Below, piece after piece: positions 22,902-35,581 of a stretch of 64,000 nt of DNA (within the stretch, counting starts at the first letter, position 1; every line of letters begins with the position of its first letter). A program made the position numbers and the translations under genes. Source of the DNA: Planoprotostelium fungivorum. Taxonomy: Eukaryota > Evosea > Variosea > Cavosteliida > Cavosteliaceae. The notes below the pieces were generated by a model that was not told the DNA's origin, made no database searches, and was given only the letters and a program-made list of their open reading frames with translations. The stretch is taken from contig MDYQ01000158.1 in assembly GCA_003024175.1 (NCBI GenBank), positions 1 to 64,000 of the forward strand, read 5' to 3'.

Positions 22902-23247
22902 GATGATGTGCCCTCTTCTGTATCATGGGCGCGCGTGAGTTATTTGGCGGTTACACGAAGGAAGTACAAGCTCTTCGTGTCAATACTCTCCCTCTCGCTC
23001 CTGCGCTGATGGCTTGGCAAAATTGAAATAAATCGGGTAACAAATGAACTATCTACAAAGATTCGATTTTGTATCAGACACCCGGCGGGAGACCTTCATC
23101 ATCTCCATCAAGTACCAGAGCACAAAGACACAGAGGATGCAGACAGAGTACACAGACACATTAGATCAGAGGAGTCGTATCTACAATGGTTTTATCCCAT
23201 TCATAAATGAAATGTGCTCTACTCGGTTGTCCAAAAGGGACGAGTTC
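22902..23247. promoter_or_regulatory. Intergenic region upstream of the RGS-TBC gene
   Basis: 346 bp between the Rab11 stop and the start of the RGS-TBC gene, both leftward. It should hold the Rab11 3' end and the RGS-TBC promoter. No clear motif was seen beyond AATAAA-like A-rich stretches. Confidence 0.35.
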
Positions 23248-24172
23248 TCAGCAGCAACCACCGTTTCCATTGTTGGTGTTGCCGGTGAGGGGTACGGGCT
23301 CTCTACCACCGGTACCGGGGCGGGGGGCTGGGGTGGATTCTTCTCCATTCTCTCCGCGTGGGCCGGGCTTGATGATGATGTGGAAGATCTCTGTGATGAA
23401 GGTGAGAAGAAAGAAGAGGAAAAGTCTAACGCACCAGTGAGAATGTTTTGGAAGGCGAGCTCGACGTTTGTGGCATCGAGGGCGGAGGTCTCAATGAAGG
23501 AGAGGTTGTGCTTCTCAGAGAAAGCCTTGGCTTCTTCTGTGGAGACCTCTCTGAGGTGTCTGAGATCACTCTTGTTTCCGACCAACATGATGACAATGTT
23601 GCGATCCGCATTCTCCCTCAGCTCACTCAACCATCGCTCGACGTTTTTGAAGGTGGAGTGCTTGGCAATATCGTAGACTAAAAGAGCTCCAACGGCTGCA
23701 CGGTAGTAACTAAAAGAATGAGAAAATGGTCTCTCAGAGAAGACAATATCGTGGGTGAGTAGATATTTCTGTGGCCCATAAATAAACTCACGCGCTGGTG
23801 ATTGCACGGTATCTCTCTTGACCGGCTGAGTTGTGTGAGAAATGGTGACGATATCGTTTCGAATCGAAAGAGAGAAAAAAACGGACGACGTACCGGTATC
23901 CCAAATCTGTGCCTTGATTGTCTTTCCTTCGGTGCGGATGCTTCTGGTGGCAAACTCTACACCGATTGTGGATTTCGTCTCCAGGTTGAACTCATTTCTG
24001 GAAAAACGAGAGAGAAGGTTGGACTTACCGACACCACTGTCTCCGATGAGGACGACTGATGATTACTTAGCCAAGTGCATTTTACACGTAAATGGGAGCG
24101 TTTCAGCAGATTTATTATTTACTCACTCTTGTAAAGATAGTCATATTCTTCTTGTGCCGGGGTTGCGCTCAT
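23248..24172 (-). CDS. rab11: Rab11-type small GTPase
   Basis: Starts [15 protein letters not shown] at 24172. Four short introns are removed by reading. G1 P-loop: [14 protein letters not shown]. Effector region: [13 protein letters not shown] (switch I Thr). G3: [18 protein letters not shown], assembled over an intron within the motif. G4: GNKSDL. G5: [11 protein letters not shown]. The C-terminal hypervariable part becomes visible only after removing a 44-nt intron near 23398-23441. It then runs [16 protein letters not shown] to NTNNGNGGCC, the double-cysteine prenylation end expected for Rab11. Without that splice the frame ends in an unrelated tail. Rab11 governs recycling endosomes and contractile-vacuole or exocytic traffic. 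It lies next to a Rab-GAP-like gene, but co-regulation is not shown. Confidence 0.95.
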
Positions 24173-25011
24173 TTTCTTTCGATGACTGTATGAATGTTCA
24201 GATGTCTTAATGCCAGAGCTTGTAAAATATTACCTTTCGTAGAGTTGTGTGTTCTATAGTATGTTCCTCCTTGGAAGGGAACTATCGCTTTTCCTCACTG
24301 AACGGCTTGCTTCGTCGCCTCGGTCGTTTTGTTACCCCGACACCACTGGTTTGTACCACGCTTGTCTGTGGCAGTTTTCTCCCCGGAAGACAAAAAAAAC
24401 TCGATTGTAGATAATCATCTCCTTATTTTCTCCTCTATTTTACGATACATCGAACAAAAGAATCTTCGAGCGCAGCAAGGAATCCAGATCGATTCAGGAA
24501 GTGCACGCCCCATAGGCTAGAAATTATAGCTATTAACGAATGTACAACATTGTAGATGATTCAAATTTTATACGTGTCTGACAGGCGGATGGTGATCTGC
24601 AACTGCCTATCGCATTTGACACTATCTGAGATTGTCTTGGTGTTTTTTCGAGTATAAACAACAGCACACTTCGTTCTCCAATTTGACCCTCACTCGAGCG
24701 CCATGGAGTCTCCGCAGTGGTTGTGGTATGCTGCTCCTGTTGACGATAATACCGCGTGACACCAGCCTTGAAAAGAAACTGTCTATAGGTGGATGGTGTA
24801 TTTGCAACGGATACCTCAGGTGCACATCCGCGTCATTGGAAGCGTATTAACTACCTACCGGTATGAGCAGGGCTTCCAGTCTAGTATCCTCAGCGTAATT
24901 TCTGCCCTCTATGTGACCCCCTTTCGAAATTACGTGATTGCGGAATCGGTTCTGCCGTGACAACAGTCCGGTAGAGTCTTTCCTCATTCTGTCTTCAACC
25001 GCAGCACGCCA
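24173..25011. promoter_or_regulatory. Divergent intergenic region
   Basis: 839 bp between the starts of Rab11 and the giant mucin-like gene. It contains an imperfect variant of the recurrent palindrome near 24541-24560 (ACAACATTGTAGATGATT). Short open frames on both strands (24329-24520, 24622-24850) show no recognisable protein and are not called. Confidence 0.35.
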
Positions 25012-28000
25012 TGAAGCCTCTGGCATCCCTCCTCTTGGCCTTGATAGCAGTCGCATTCTCTGCGGTCACAGACCCCACCATCAAGGTTGGATTTGAAACC
25101 AAGGTGAGACGAGAAGACTATTGAAGTTCGCTCACTTCGAACAGTCACCCTTGCATTCCTTCGATGATGGCCTTCGATTGCTTCAGTCCGAAGGTTTTCA
25201 TCCACTCACCACCAAAGAACTCACCGACATGTTCTCCGATCAAAGAGCCATAGGAACAGTCACCGCATTCCTCCTGCAGAAAGGGATCTCTCACGACATA
25301 GAGGGGAACATAGTTTGGGCCTCAGCTCCCCTCTCCACCATGTCGATCCTTCTCGGTGCAGAGTTTCAAGACACTACTGGAACCATCCGAGCCGAACGAT
25401 TTACCATCCCAGATGAGGTGAATCACTCTTTGAGAAAGCTGTCACGGTACTCAAAGAGGACACAGATCTCGGACATGGTGTCATACATCTTTGGAGTGTC
25501 TCACCGCGGAGCGAAAGAGCACCCAATCTCCGGCGAGGACATCCAGTCGCTCAGGGACGCCGTTGAAGAGAGTAGACACCGCCTTGTGGCCCCCGATCGG
25601 GAAGGCTCAAATCTGCGAATCTCCATTTTGGCGCCAACTCCGGATGCGTCGAACGATGTGAGGCACCATCGTTTCTGTCCCTCTCTTCTGATACATTTAT
25701 AGATTTTCTCCTTGTCTGGAGCTGAGATTGAGACGTTCACTCCGGACGGGGATGTCTTCACAGAATGGTTCAGTCGGCTTGCCTTCTCTGATGAGGAAGC
25801 CAACATCGCTTATACAAATATCTTTATCGAAAGCACCGACGAGGTACGATGGATGTTCAAGATTACTACACCGTAGACTCATCCTCTTCAGGAATTTGCG
25901 AAAGGGAGTTGCAAATATGCCATGATGGCTTCCCTGCGTGGAATAACCATTCTATCCTCCTCAACGGCCTCAGATGATTTCCCCTCCTCCTGTCCTTGGG
26001 TTCATCCCGTGAGGGCCACACCTCTAGCCGAGAGGAACGTCGAGTATCAGACACGAGAAGTCGTCAAGAGAGCAGGTGATGACTCCACTCGTGATGAAGA
26101 GATATTTATTTTCCTTTTAGGTACCGACATATTATCCCCACTATTACCATCCGCATCTACCACATCGTCTACAACGAGCAGCACACCACCCTCGACTTCC
26201 TCTACAACGACAAGTGCACAGACCTCCACTACCTCAACCTCTAGTGCATTACCCTCCACCACTTCGTCTACAACGAGCAGTACTTCATCTACAACCACCT
26301 CGTCGACGACATCATCAAGGACAGCGAGCTCTACGTCCACTGTGGCCAGCACTTCTACAACCAGTAGCACATCATCTACATCACTCCCCTCCACAACTAG
26401 TACATCATCGTCCCCTACCACATCTACAACGAGCAGTGTTTCACGCTCTACATCGTCAACAACCTCTGGCTTCACTACCTCTTCGACCTCGTCGATGAGT
26501 ACCACTGCACCCAGCACCTCACCATCCACATCTACATCAAGTACAAGCAGTTCTCTACCTGCTTCTACCTCATCGACATCGTCAACGACTAGCATCACAA
26601 GCTCAAGTGTGCCTACCACCTCTTCTACTACTAGCAGTGGTACATCTAGCTCTACAACACCTTCTTCCACTTGGTCGACTGCATCAAAGACAACAAGCTT
26701 TGCAGTGCCTACGACATCGAGCAGCTCTACAACGAGTAGCTCTGCAGCCATGACATCGAGTATGAGCAGCAGCACATCTAGTCCGTCTACAACGAGCAGC
26801 TCTACCACGCTGCCCTCTGCTACTACATCATCGTCATCTAGCACGAGCAGTGTACCATCTAGCACAAGCAGCACGTCATCTGTCTCTTCCACTAGCAGCA
26901 CGATGTCTGCAACGAGCTCAACCACATATACAAGCCCATCGACCACAAGCAGCAGCTCTACAGCACCTACCACTTCGACCTCGAGCTCCTCCACTTCTGC
27001 ATCTGGTACCACATCATCGACCACTGTTGGAGCTGCCTCTACCACATCATCTACATCGAGTGTACTGTCTTCCACTACAAGCAGCACAACACTGTCTACA
27101 TCATCAACAACCAGTGTCACATCATCGACGAGTAGCAGCTCTGTTGCACCTGTCAGCACATCATCGACATCACCGAGCACAACATCGACTGCCAGCACAG
27201 TGGGCAGCACATCGAGTGTGCCTCTGTCCAGCTCATCTACAACGAGCAGTGCATCCCCTTCTACCACCTCGTCGACTGTTAGCAGTGCTAGTGCCTCGAC
27301 CACAACAAGCAGTACATCACTCTCATCGTCTACCTTTAGCTCATCTTCGACTAGCATATCAACTGCTGCATCGACATCGACGACAACCAGCAGCACAAGC
27401 TCAAGTGTGCCTTCGACTTCTTCCTCCTCAACGACATCAAGGACGACAAGCTCTACAGTGCCTACGACTTCGAGCAGCTCTACAACGAGTGTCCCTGTGA
27501 CATCCAGCACGACCAGTAGCACTTCCAGTCCGTCTACGACGAGTAGCTCTACCACACTCGCACCTGCATCATCTGCCTCTGGTATAGGATCATCTACTAG
27601 CTCATCGAGTGTGCCTAGCACTACAGCATCGACGAGTACATCTAGTTCTACAAGTAGTATGAGTCCGTCTACAACGAGCAGCACAACCTCTGCCAGCACA
27701 TCTAATGCACCAGTGTCGACATCATCGACCACCACTGCTCCTGTAACTTCAACCACAAGCTCAGTATCTAGCTCATCGAGTGGGTCTCCATCCAGCTCTT
27801 CTACAACGAGCAGCACATCTTCCCACAGCTCATCTACAACGAGCAGTGGAACACCCTCCATCGCTCCATCTACCACAAGCAGTGCATCACCTGCCACCTC
27901 CTCCACCACTTTGTCGACCACCTCGTCGCCGCAATCAACCAGCTCTACAACGAGTAGTACAACTTCATTTACGAGCTCTTCCAGTACGACGAGCTCTACC

Positions 28001-31000
28001 AGCAGTGTCAGCTCGACAGTGCCCTCCACTAGCTCATCGACATCTTCTACCAGTCCTTCGACTAGTTCGAGTGTGCCTGGAACCACTTCTTCCACATCCA
28101 CTGCCACTCCTTCCACGTCGTCCACCACATCCGCGATCACTTCCACATCGCCCACGACTTCAAGCAGCTCCACAACTACATCTATCACGAGCAGCAGCAC
28201 TTCCGGTGTGTCTACAATGAATAGCTCTACCACGCTACCATCTACTTCGAGCACAAGTAGTACATCATCTGCTCCTTCCACTAGTAGTACGATATCCACG
28301 ACGAAGTCAACGTCTACAAGTTCATCGAGTGTGCCCAGTACAACATCTACGAGTACATCTAGTACAACAATGCCCACATCATCGACTACAAGCTCATTGA
28401 CCACAAGCAGCAGTTCTACAGCATCTGTCACTTCGACCTCAAGCTCCTCCACTTCTGCATCTCGTACCATGTCATCGACCACTGTTGGAGTTGCCTCTAC
28501 TACATCATATACATCGAGTATACCTTCCACTACAAGCAACACATCGACGTCACCCAGCACAACATCAACTGCCAGCACAGTGGGCAGCACATCGAGTGTG
28601 CCTGTGTCTAGCTCATCTACAACGAGTAGTGCATCGCCTTCTTCCACTTCGTCGACCGTGACTATTACATCAAATACCACAACCAACTCATGGAGTGGAT
28701 CAACTGGTTCCACATCATCCTCTACTACCTCATCTACAACGAGTAGCCCATCCTCTACTGCCTCGTCTACAACATATAGCTCATTGCTCTCTACCACCTC
28801 GTCTACAACGAGCAGCTCATCACCTTCCGCTACAACTGGCAGTACATCGTCGATGAGCTCTTCCAGTACGATCAGTTCCACCAGCACCTTCAGCTCCACG
28901 GCACCTTCTACTAGCTCTTCGACGTCTTCTAGTGGTCCCCTGACATCTTCTACAACATCGAGTACAACTAGCACCAGCAGCACCACACCACTACCGAGTA
29001 CTACATCTTCGTCGAGCACATCTACAACTGTTCCAAGTAGTACCTCGTCAACAACCAGCAGCACTTCCGGTCTGTCCACAACGAGTAGCTCTACCACGCC
29101 GGCTTCTACTACATCATCGTCATCGAGCACGAGCAGTGTACCATCCAGCCCCAGCAGTACATCACCAAGCACAAACTCTGGCAGCAAGTCAACGATATCC
29201 ACAAGCTCCTCAAGCACACCCAGTACGACAGCATCGACGAGTACATCTAGTTCTACAAGTAGTATGAGCAGCACAACCTCCGTCAGCACATCTAATGCAC
29301 CGGTGTCGACATCATCGATCACAAGCAGCGCCTCTTCCACTAGTGTATCGGCTACAACAAGCAGTACATCACTCTCATCGTCTACCTCTAGCTCATCCTC
29401 GACTAGCATGTCGATGTCGACCACCAGCAGTACAAGCACAAGTGTGCCTACCACCTCCTCTACTACTAGCAGTGGAACACCTAGCTCTACCACTTCTACT
29501 GTGTCACGGACGACAAGCTATACAGTATCTGAATCATCTGATAGTTCTACAACGAGCATGCCTACTACGTCAAGCACGAGCAGTACCATCTCCAGTGCAT
29601 CTACAACGAGTGGCTCTATTACTTCAGCACCCAATACTACATCATCATCTAGTATTACCACTTCTACATCTGGTGTCGTCTCCTCCAGCAGTGCATTGAC
29701 CTCTACATCATCCAGCACATCAACCAATAGCTCATCGACATCAAGCTCCACATCCAATGTAGTTTCATCGAGCACTTCTTCCACCACATCATCGTCCACC
29801 ACATCGTCCACGAGCAGTACATCACCTTCATCGACGAGCCCATCCAACACTACCAGTTCCACCAGCTCCTTCAGCTCCACGGCACCTTCTACTAGCTCTT
29901 TCACATCTTCCAGTGGTCCCCTGACATCTTCTACAACATCGAGTACAAGTCTGTCGAGTTCATCGAGCAGCTCATCTACCGCTTCATCAACAACCAGCAG
30001 CACAAGCTCAACTGCGCCTACCACCTCTTCTACTACTAGCAGTGGAACATCTAGCTCTACAACATCTGCTTCCACTTCGTCGACTGCATCAAAGACGACA
30101 AGCTCTGCAGTGCCTACGACATCGAGCGGCTCTACAACGAGTAGCTCTGCAGCCACGACATCGAGTACGAGCAGCAGCACATCTAGTCCGTCTACAACGA
30201 GCAGCTCTACCATGCTGCCCTCTACTACCACATCATCGTCATCTAGCACGAGCAGTGTACCATCTAGCACAAGCAGCACATCATCTGCTCCTTCCACAAG
30301 CAGCAGTTCTACAGCACCTGTCACTTCGACCTCAAGCTCCTCTACCTTTGCATCCAGTACCACGTCATCGACCACTGTTGGAGCTGCCTCTACCACATCA
30401 TCTACATCGAGTGTACTGTCATCCACTACAAGCAGCACAACACCGTCTACATCATCAACAACCAGTGTCACATCATCGACGAGTAGCAGCTCTGTTGTAC
30501 CTGTCAGCACATCAACAACATCATCGACATCATCAGTCACAACATCCAGCAGCACATCGACATCACCGAGCACAACATCGACTGCCAGCACAGTGGGCAG
30601 CACATCGAGTGTGCCTCTGTCCAGCTCATCTACAACGAGCAGTGCATCACCTTCCACCACCTCGTCGACTGTTAGCAGTACTAGTGCCTCGGCCACAACA
30701 AGCAGTGGATCACTCTCATCGTCTACCTCTAGCTCATCTTCGACTAGTATGTCGACTGCTGCATCGACATCGACGACAACCAGCAGTACAAGCTCAAGTG
30801 TGCCTTCCACCTCAACGACATCAAGGACGACAAGCTCTACAGTGCCTACGACTTCGAGCAGCTCTACAACGAGTGTCCCTGTGACATCCAGCACGACCAG
30901 TAGCACTTCCAGTCCGTCTACGACGAGTAGCTCTACCACACTCGCACCTGCATCATCTGCCTCTGGTATAGGATCATCTACTAGCTCATCGAGTGTGCCT

Positions 31001-34000
31001 AGCACTACAGCATCGACGAGTACATCTAGTTCTACAAGTAGTATGAGTCCGTCTACAACGAGCAGCTCTACCACGCTGCCCTCTACTACTACATCATCGT
31101 CATCGAGCACGAGCAGTGTAGCATTCAGCACCAGCAGTACAACATCTAGCACAAGCAGCAGTTCTGCATCCTTTACCACATCTGCGCCTTCCACTAGCAG
31201 CATGATGTCTACAATGAGCTCGACAATGCCTACAAGCTCATCTACCACAAGCGGTAGTTCTGCAGCACCTGTCACCTCGAGTTCGAACTCCTCTACCTCT
31301 GCGTCCGGTATCACGTCATCGACTACTTCTGGAGCTGCCTCTACCACATCGTCTACATCGAGTGTGATGTCTTCTACTACAAGCAGCACATCACCGTCTA
31401 CATCATCGACAACGTACAGTACCACATCGTCTATAAGTAGCAGCTCTGTTGCACCTGTCAGCTCATCATCGATGACAACACAGACGAGTAGCAGCTCTGT
31501 TGTACCTGTCAGCACATCATCGACATCACCGAGTACAACATCGACTGCCAGCACAGTGGGCAGCACATCGAGTGTGCCTGTATCCAGCTCATCTACAACG
31601 AGCAGTGCATCCCCTTCTACCACCTCGTCGACTGTTAGCAGTACTAGTGCCTCGTCCACAACAAGCAGTACATCACTCTCATCGTCAATCTCTAGCCCAT
31701 CTTCGACTAGCATGTCGACTGCTGCATCGACATCGACGACAACTAGTAGCACAAGCTCAAGCGTGCCTTCGACTTCTTCCTCCTCGACGACATCAAGGAC
31801 GACAAGCTCTACAGTGCCTACGACTTCGAGCAGCTCTACAACGAATGTCCCTGTGACATCCAGCACGACGAGTAGCACTTCTAATCCGTCTACAACGACA
31901 CTGGTATCCACTACGTCATCAACATCAAGCAGTGGATCATCCACAGTCAGTGATACCTCATCTGCACCTTCGACTAGCAGTACATCGTCTACAACGAGCT
32001 CAAGCTCATCGAGTGTCCCTGCCACGACATCATCGACCAGCTCGTCATCCAGCTCGACAATCTTGTTGACGTCATCTACATCGAGTACGACCAGCTCTAC
32101 CACAAGTTCTATCCCCACCAGTTCGACTACTGTATCGTCTAGCTCCGTACCTACCACCACGTCCACCACGGTAGACACGTCAACGAGCTCCTACTTGTCC
32201 AGCACCACAGTGCCTCCCACTACATCGTCCACAATCAGCACCACTTTGACCTCCTATCCGATGTCGACGACGAGCAGTACATCTCCCTCATCCACAACGA
32301 GCAGTACATCTCCCTCATCTACAACGAGCAGTGCATCTCCCTCATCCACAACGAGCAGTACATCGTCCTCAATCACCTCATCCAGTGGTTCATCCACTAC
32401 CTCTTCTACAACGGACAATTACAGCTCTACTTCATCCTCCACCTCGCTGGCAAATAGTACATCGCCCTCCACTTCTACAACGAGCAGTGTATCACCCTCC
32501 ACCACGTCGAGCACAACATCTTCTAGCTCCACTCTATCCTCATCTACAACATCGGCTGCATCCACCTTGTCTGAATCAAGCCCTACGCTCCCCATATCAT
32601 CGGCCCACACGGCAGATTCAAGTACTAGCTCAACCATCGCCTCAACGACATCCAGCGGCAGCACTTACTCCACGACGAGCAGTGATATCTCTTCATCCTC
32701 CTCCGTCACCACCGATTCGAGTGCATCTGTCCCCATGAGGTCATCTACAACGAGTTCCACCACGTCCACCTCCTCCACAGCCGTTCCCACGACCACAGAA
32801 GTCTTCTCAGCGACAGAGGAGACCACTATGATTTCCACTACAGAGGAGATCGCCACCACATCTACATCAGAAGAGACAAGTGTCGCATTCACACCAGCCT
32901 CCACACCCACCGTCACAGCTTCGAATGCGACCGCCAACAGCATCGACATCACCGTATCACCTGGTGAGCTTCTTGACAGCACGTACATCCATCTGAAATC
33001 TACAGGATATCTCGGATGCAACAGCGTTGGCTCCCACGACAGTGGTCTCGCGTTCGAATCGTCAAAGGAAAATGGTGACGGTAGTTTCTCTTCGTGGTCT
33101 TCCATTACGTGCAGCGGTGCTGAGTTCTCGAGTTCGAGTCCTAGAGGTGATGATTTTATTCCGTAATTACGCTGAAACCGATACAGTCACTCAATACACG
33201 TGCTCCGTCAATCATTCCTCCACCTACCAGATTCGAGTCACGATTCGATGCATTGATTCCATCTACAACAGTCCCCCTGGCTATTCGAACATCTTTACTA
33301 CGTCTAGACCCGGTGAACGTGAGTGATGAGTTCAGGATGACGATGTGATGACGTGTACAGAGGTGATACAGCTGGCTGTTAGCAACTCTACGAACGTCAC
33401 ATACGTTCCTCCTCCCCCGTTCACATTTGAGAACGATGAAAAGAACGTGTCAGCCTCTGTAGCTATCTCCCAGGATACCTTTGGTGGACAGTACTCTGCA
33501 AAATCTGTGAGACGTTCACACATTTCGTTCACGTCTGACGCGTTCAAGATCTCTTTCACCTTCTTGGACACTTCCTCACCCAGTGCACCTTCTGTAACGA
33601 CTCCACCCACCACCAGTGGCTCCACTGATGTGGGACTTCACTTCGAATTGAACGCCATCAGCAATGATGGCCTGCCCATCCACGGTCAACTCAAGAATTT
33701 CATTGTTTTCGAGTTTGATTACCGTAAACTTGGAGTCGAAGATTCACAATCCGGAATGTTAGAGTGAGTCACATCATCATCTTCATGGTCTCATCGCACC
33801 GTCTTCTGTGTCTCATCGTCTACAGCCTCTTCTACTACGATCCCGACTCTCGCACACAAAAGTCCGTCACGACAACATGTCCTGAGCCCCACAACGTCAT
33901 CGACACCACAACCCACACGTGGACCGTTCACTGTTGTCATCTCTCTCAATTCAGTGCCTTCCTCATACCCCCAACCACCTCCAGCCCCAACAACGGCACT

Positions 34001-34303
34001 ACCACCTCAGCCAATCTCGCAGACACGAGGGAATCCTCAGGGCTGAGCAAAGGAGCCATAGCAGGCATAGCCGCCGGTGGAGGTGCCACCGTTCTGGTGG
34101 CGGGTGTCATCGGCTTCCTCATCTGGAAGAAGTCGAAGAGGAGCGGAAACAATGACGATGAGTCGAGTCCGACAGAGAAGAGACACGTTTCCATGCCCGT
34201 CGCTGAGAACCCTGTCGTTCGAGATGGACCGGTGACCAGGGCAGAACTGGCGTCCATGATCTACGAATCTGAAGCTCAGACGAGTAAGAACTTCCGGGGA
34301 TAA
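25012..34303 (+). CDS. Giant mucin-like membrane protein with truncated sedolisin head and GPS-like element
   Basis: Roughly 2,900 residues. Signal peptide MKPLASLLLALIAVAFSAV, then a 41-nt intron (25104-25144). The next exons look like a peptidase S53 (sedolisin/TPP1) prodomain (FDDGLRLLQSEGFHPLTTKE, GTVTAFLLQKGISHDI, ILLGAEFQDT). Part of the catalytic fold follows (FTPDGDVFTEWFSRLAFSDE, LRGITILSSSTASDD, FPSSCPWVHPVRAT). The final third with the GTS serine is absent, and sequence passes straight into a Ser/Thr stalk of about 2,200 residues (26150-32800). C-terminal to it lie a Cys-containing region and a GPS-like end (LFYYDPDSR...WTVHCCHLSQFSAFLI, with HL/S at the expected cleavage site). 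A membrane helix (GAIAGIAAGGGATVLVAGVI) and a short charged tail finish the protein. I infer a heavily O-glycosylated surface protein with an inactive protease-like head. The last few residues are uncertain because an alternative tiny intron near 34285 is possible. Confidence 0.8.
27427..27682 (+). repeat. Internal duplication, copy 1 (256 bp)
   Basis: Appears base-for-base identical by eye to 30811-31066 (offset 3,384 bp). It encodes ...RTTSSTVPTTSSSSTTSVPV and following residues. Diverged flanks (about 26600-27690 versus 30000-31070) align over roughly 1 kb, and a third, more diverged partial copy lies near 31490-31880. Confidence 0.8.
30811..31066 (+). repeat. Internal duplication, copy 2 (256 bp)
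   Basis: Partner of 27427-27682. The identity suggests recent duplication or gene conversion inside the stalk exon. Confidence 0.8.
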
Positions 34304-34539
34304 TGAGGAAGAAGGAGCAGACCCCGAAGAGATCAGTCTCGAGATGCAAGAGTATGATTCGCGTTGTGACGAGAAATAAATGCAAATGTGATTCGCGTTG
34401 TGTCGATAAAGAATGTGGAAGTCTGAGACTTTAAACTTCTGTCGTATTAGATACGCACTGGGGCACATAATCTTTTCACCAATCAGGCAAGTACACGAAA
34501 ACAATCGAAATGTATCGATCCTAGATAATTACAGGTCAC

Positions 34540-35311
34540 ATGAAATTGCTACTCCTCCTCGTTGTCATTTCCTCCATCGCTTTGAGCGTTTCGGTCAGGA
34601 ACAACCAGAAACAGACACCAGACGTGAAGCCTCCCGTATGGCCCGTCGCATGGAATGCAACTTTAGCCAAGATTAATCCCAACGACCATTGGATCTGGTA
34701 CCGTTCTCTTTATTCCATCCCTCGTCTCTGACTCGCATGTAGGTGGAACAAGTTCTACTACGATTACGACAACAATTGGGCTCGTTTCGACTTCTTTGAG
34801 TCCTACTACGACACAAACAACGAATGGGGACCATTGGCTTGCTCTATCTACTTCACCGATAACAACATCTGGCACACCCGCCCAGATGAGCAGGCGTGTC
34901 TATTGGCTACCAAAGGACTCCCCACCAGTGAGTTTTCATCACGACTTCCCCTCATTTCGCTCACTGTCTTTAGTCGACAAGAACTGGCTGCAACAGTTCT
35001 CTTACGTGGGGCAGGAGATGCACCGTGGGATGTTAGCCAACAAGTGGTCCCTTTCTGATGGAGAGGGAAGACCCACGCTCGATTACTACGCCCGTGTTAG
35101 TGATGATACTCCCCTTCGATCGACCAATCAGGCTGAAGACCCTGGAGCTACCGACTACTTCGATGTCATCATCGGCCCTCAGGACCCCACCCTCTTTGAC
35201 TTGCCCTTCTATTGTGCCAATGTGACCACCAAAGGATGTCCCCCTGAGAACCATCCCGTGGACATGAAGAGACTGATGGAAGGCTTCAGAAAGGGGCTGC
35301 TCAAGTTCTGA
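34540..35311 (+). CDS. Secreted protein of unknown family
   Basis: Signal peptide MKLLLLLVVISSIALSVSV. Two short introns (about 34697-34741 and 34930-34974, the first ending CTGACTCGCATGTAG) are removed to give about 225 residues. The mature part is rich in Trp, Tyr and Asp (WNKFYYDYDNNWARFDFFES), with spaced cysteines (PLACSIYFTDNN, EQACLLATKG, LPFYCANVTTKGC) and one NxT glycosylation site. The layout loosely recalls ependymin-like or lipid-binding secreted proteins, but I cannot confirm this from sequence alone. No catalytic motif is visible. AATAAA lies 30 bp after the stop (35342-35347). Confidence 0.75.
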
Positions 35312-35581
35312 TGATCATTTCTCTCCGAGCGACATCTCATGAATAAATCTCACTTGCATTTGAATCATCCATACCCTCTCAATATAGATTCAACGTCTCA
35401 TCATCATCACAAAGATCACATCCACCATCTTCCCCTCCACTTGCGAAATCAAAAATCAGATTTATTTCGAGTGGATAATATAACATACAATCAACACTCT
35501 CCGACAGCTCTCTTCACTCTCTTGACAAACTATCGACTCTTCAGCTCCACCTCTTCATCTCTCCTCACCGACTGCTCCGCT
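35312..35581. other. Convergent intergenic spacer
   Basis: 270 bp between the stops of the secreted protein gene and the Cbl-like gene, holding the AATAAA at 35342-35347. No gene was recognised. Confidence 0.4.

Larger units (their letters stand above)
26150..32800 (+). repeat. Ser/Thr tandem-repeat (mucin) coding tract
   Basis: About 6.6 kb of degenerate repeats coding almost only Ser and Thr with scattered Pro, Ala, Val and Gly. The codon string TCT ACA ACG AGC AGT (STTSS) and variants recur dozens of times. Larger blocks are duplicated within the tract. The antisense strand stays open over thousands of bases as a by-product of the TCN/ACN codon bias. Confidence 0.9.

Noticed and set aside
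24329-24850. Short open frames between Rab11 and the mucin-like gene
   Set aside because: No homology that I recognise, no splice continuity and ordinary length for chance frames.
26047-32178. Two very long open frames on the minus strand (26047-29493 and 29518-32178)
   Set aside because: They are mirror images of the Ser/Thr codon repeats: TCN/ACN on the sense strand never yields stops in that antisense frame. The product is monotonous Val/Leu/Asp/Glu, with no signal, domain or splice context.
26214-32738. His/Arg/Pro-rich plus-strand frames inside the mucin tract
   Set aside because: Frame-shifted readings of the same repeats; the Ser/Thr frame is continuous over 7 kb and joins a signal peptide to a membrane span.
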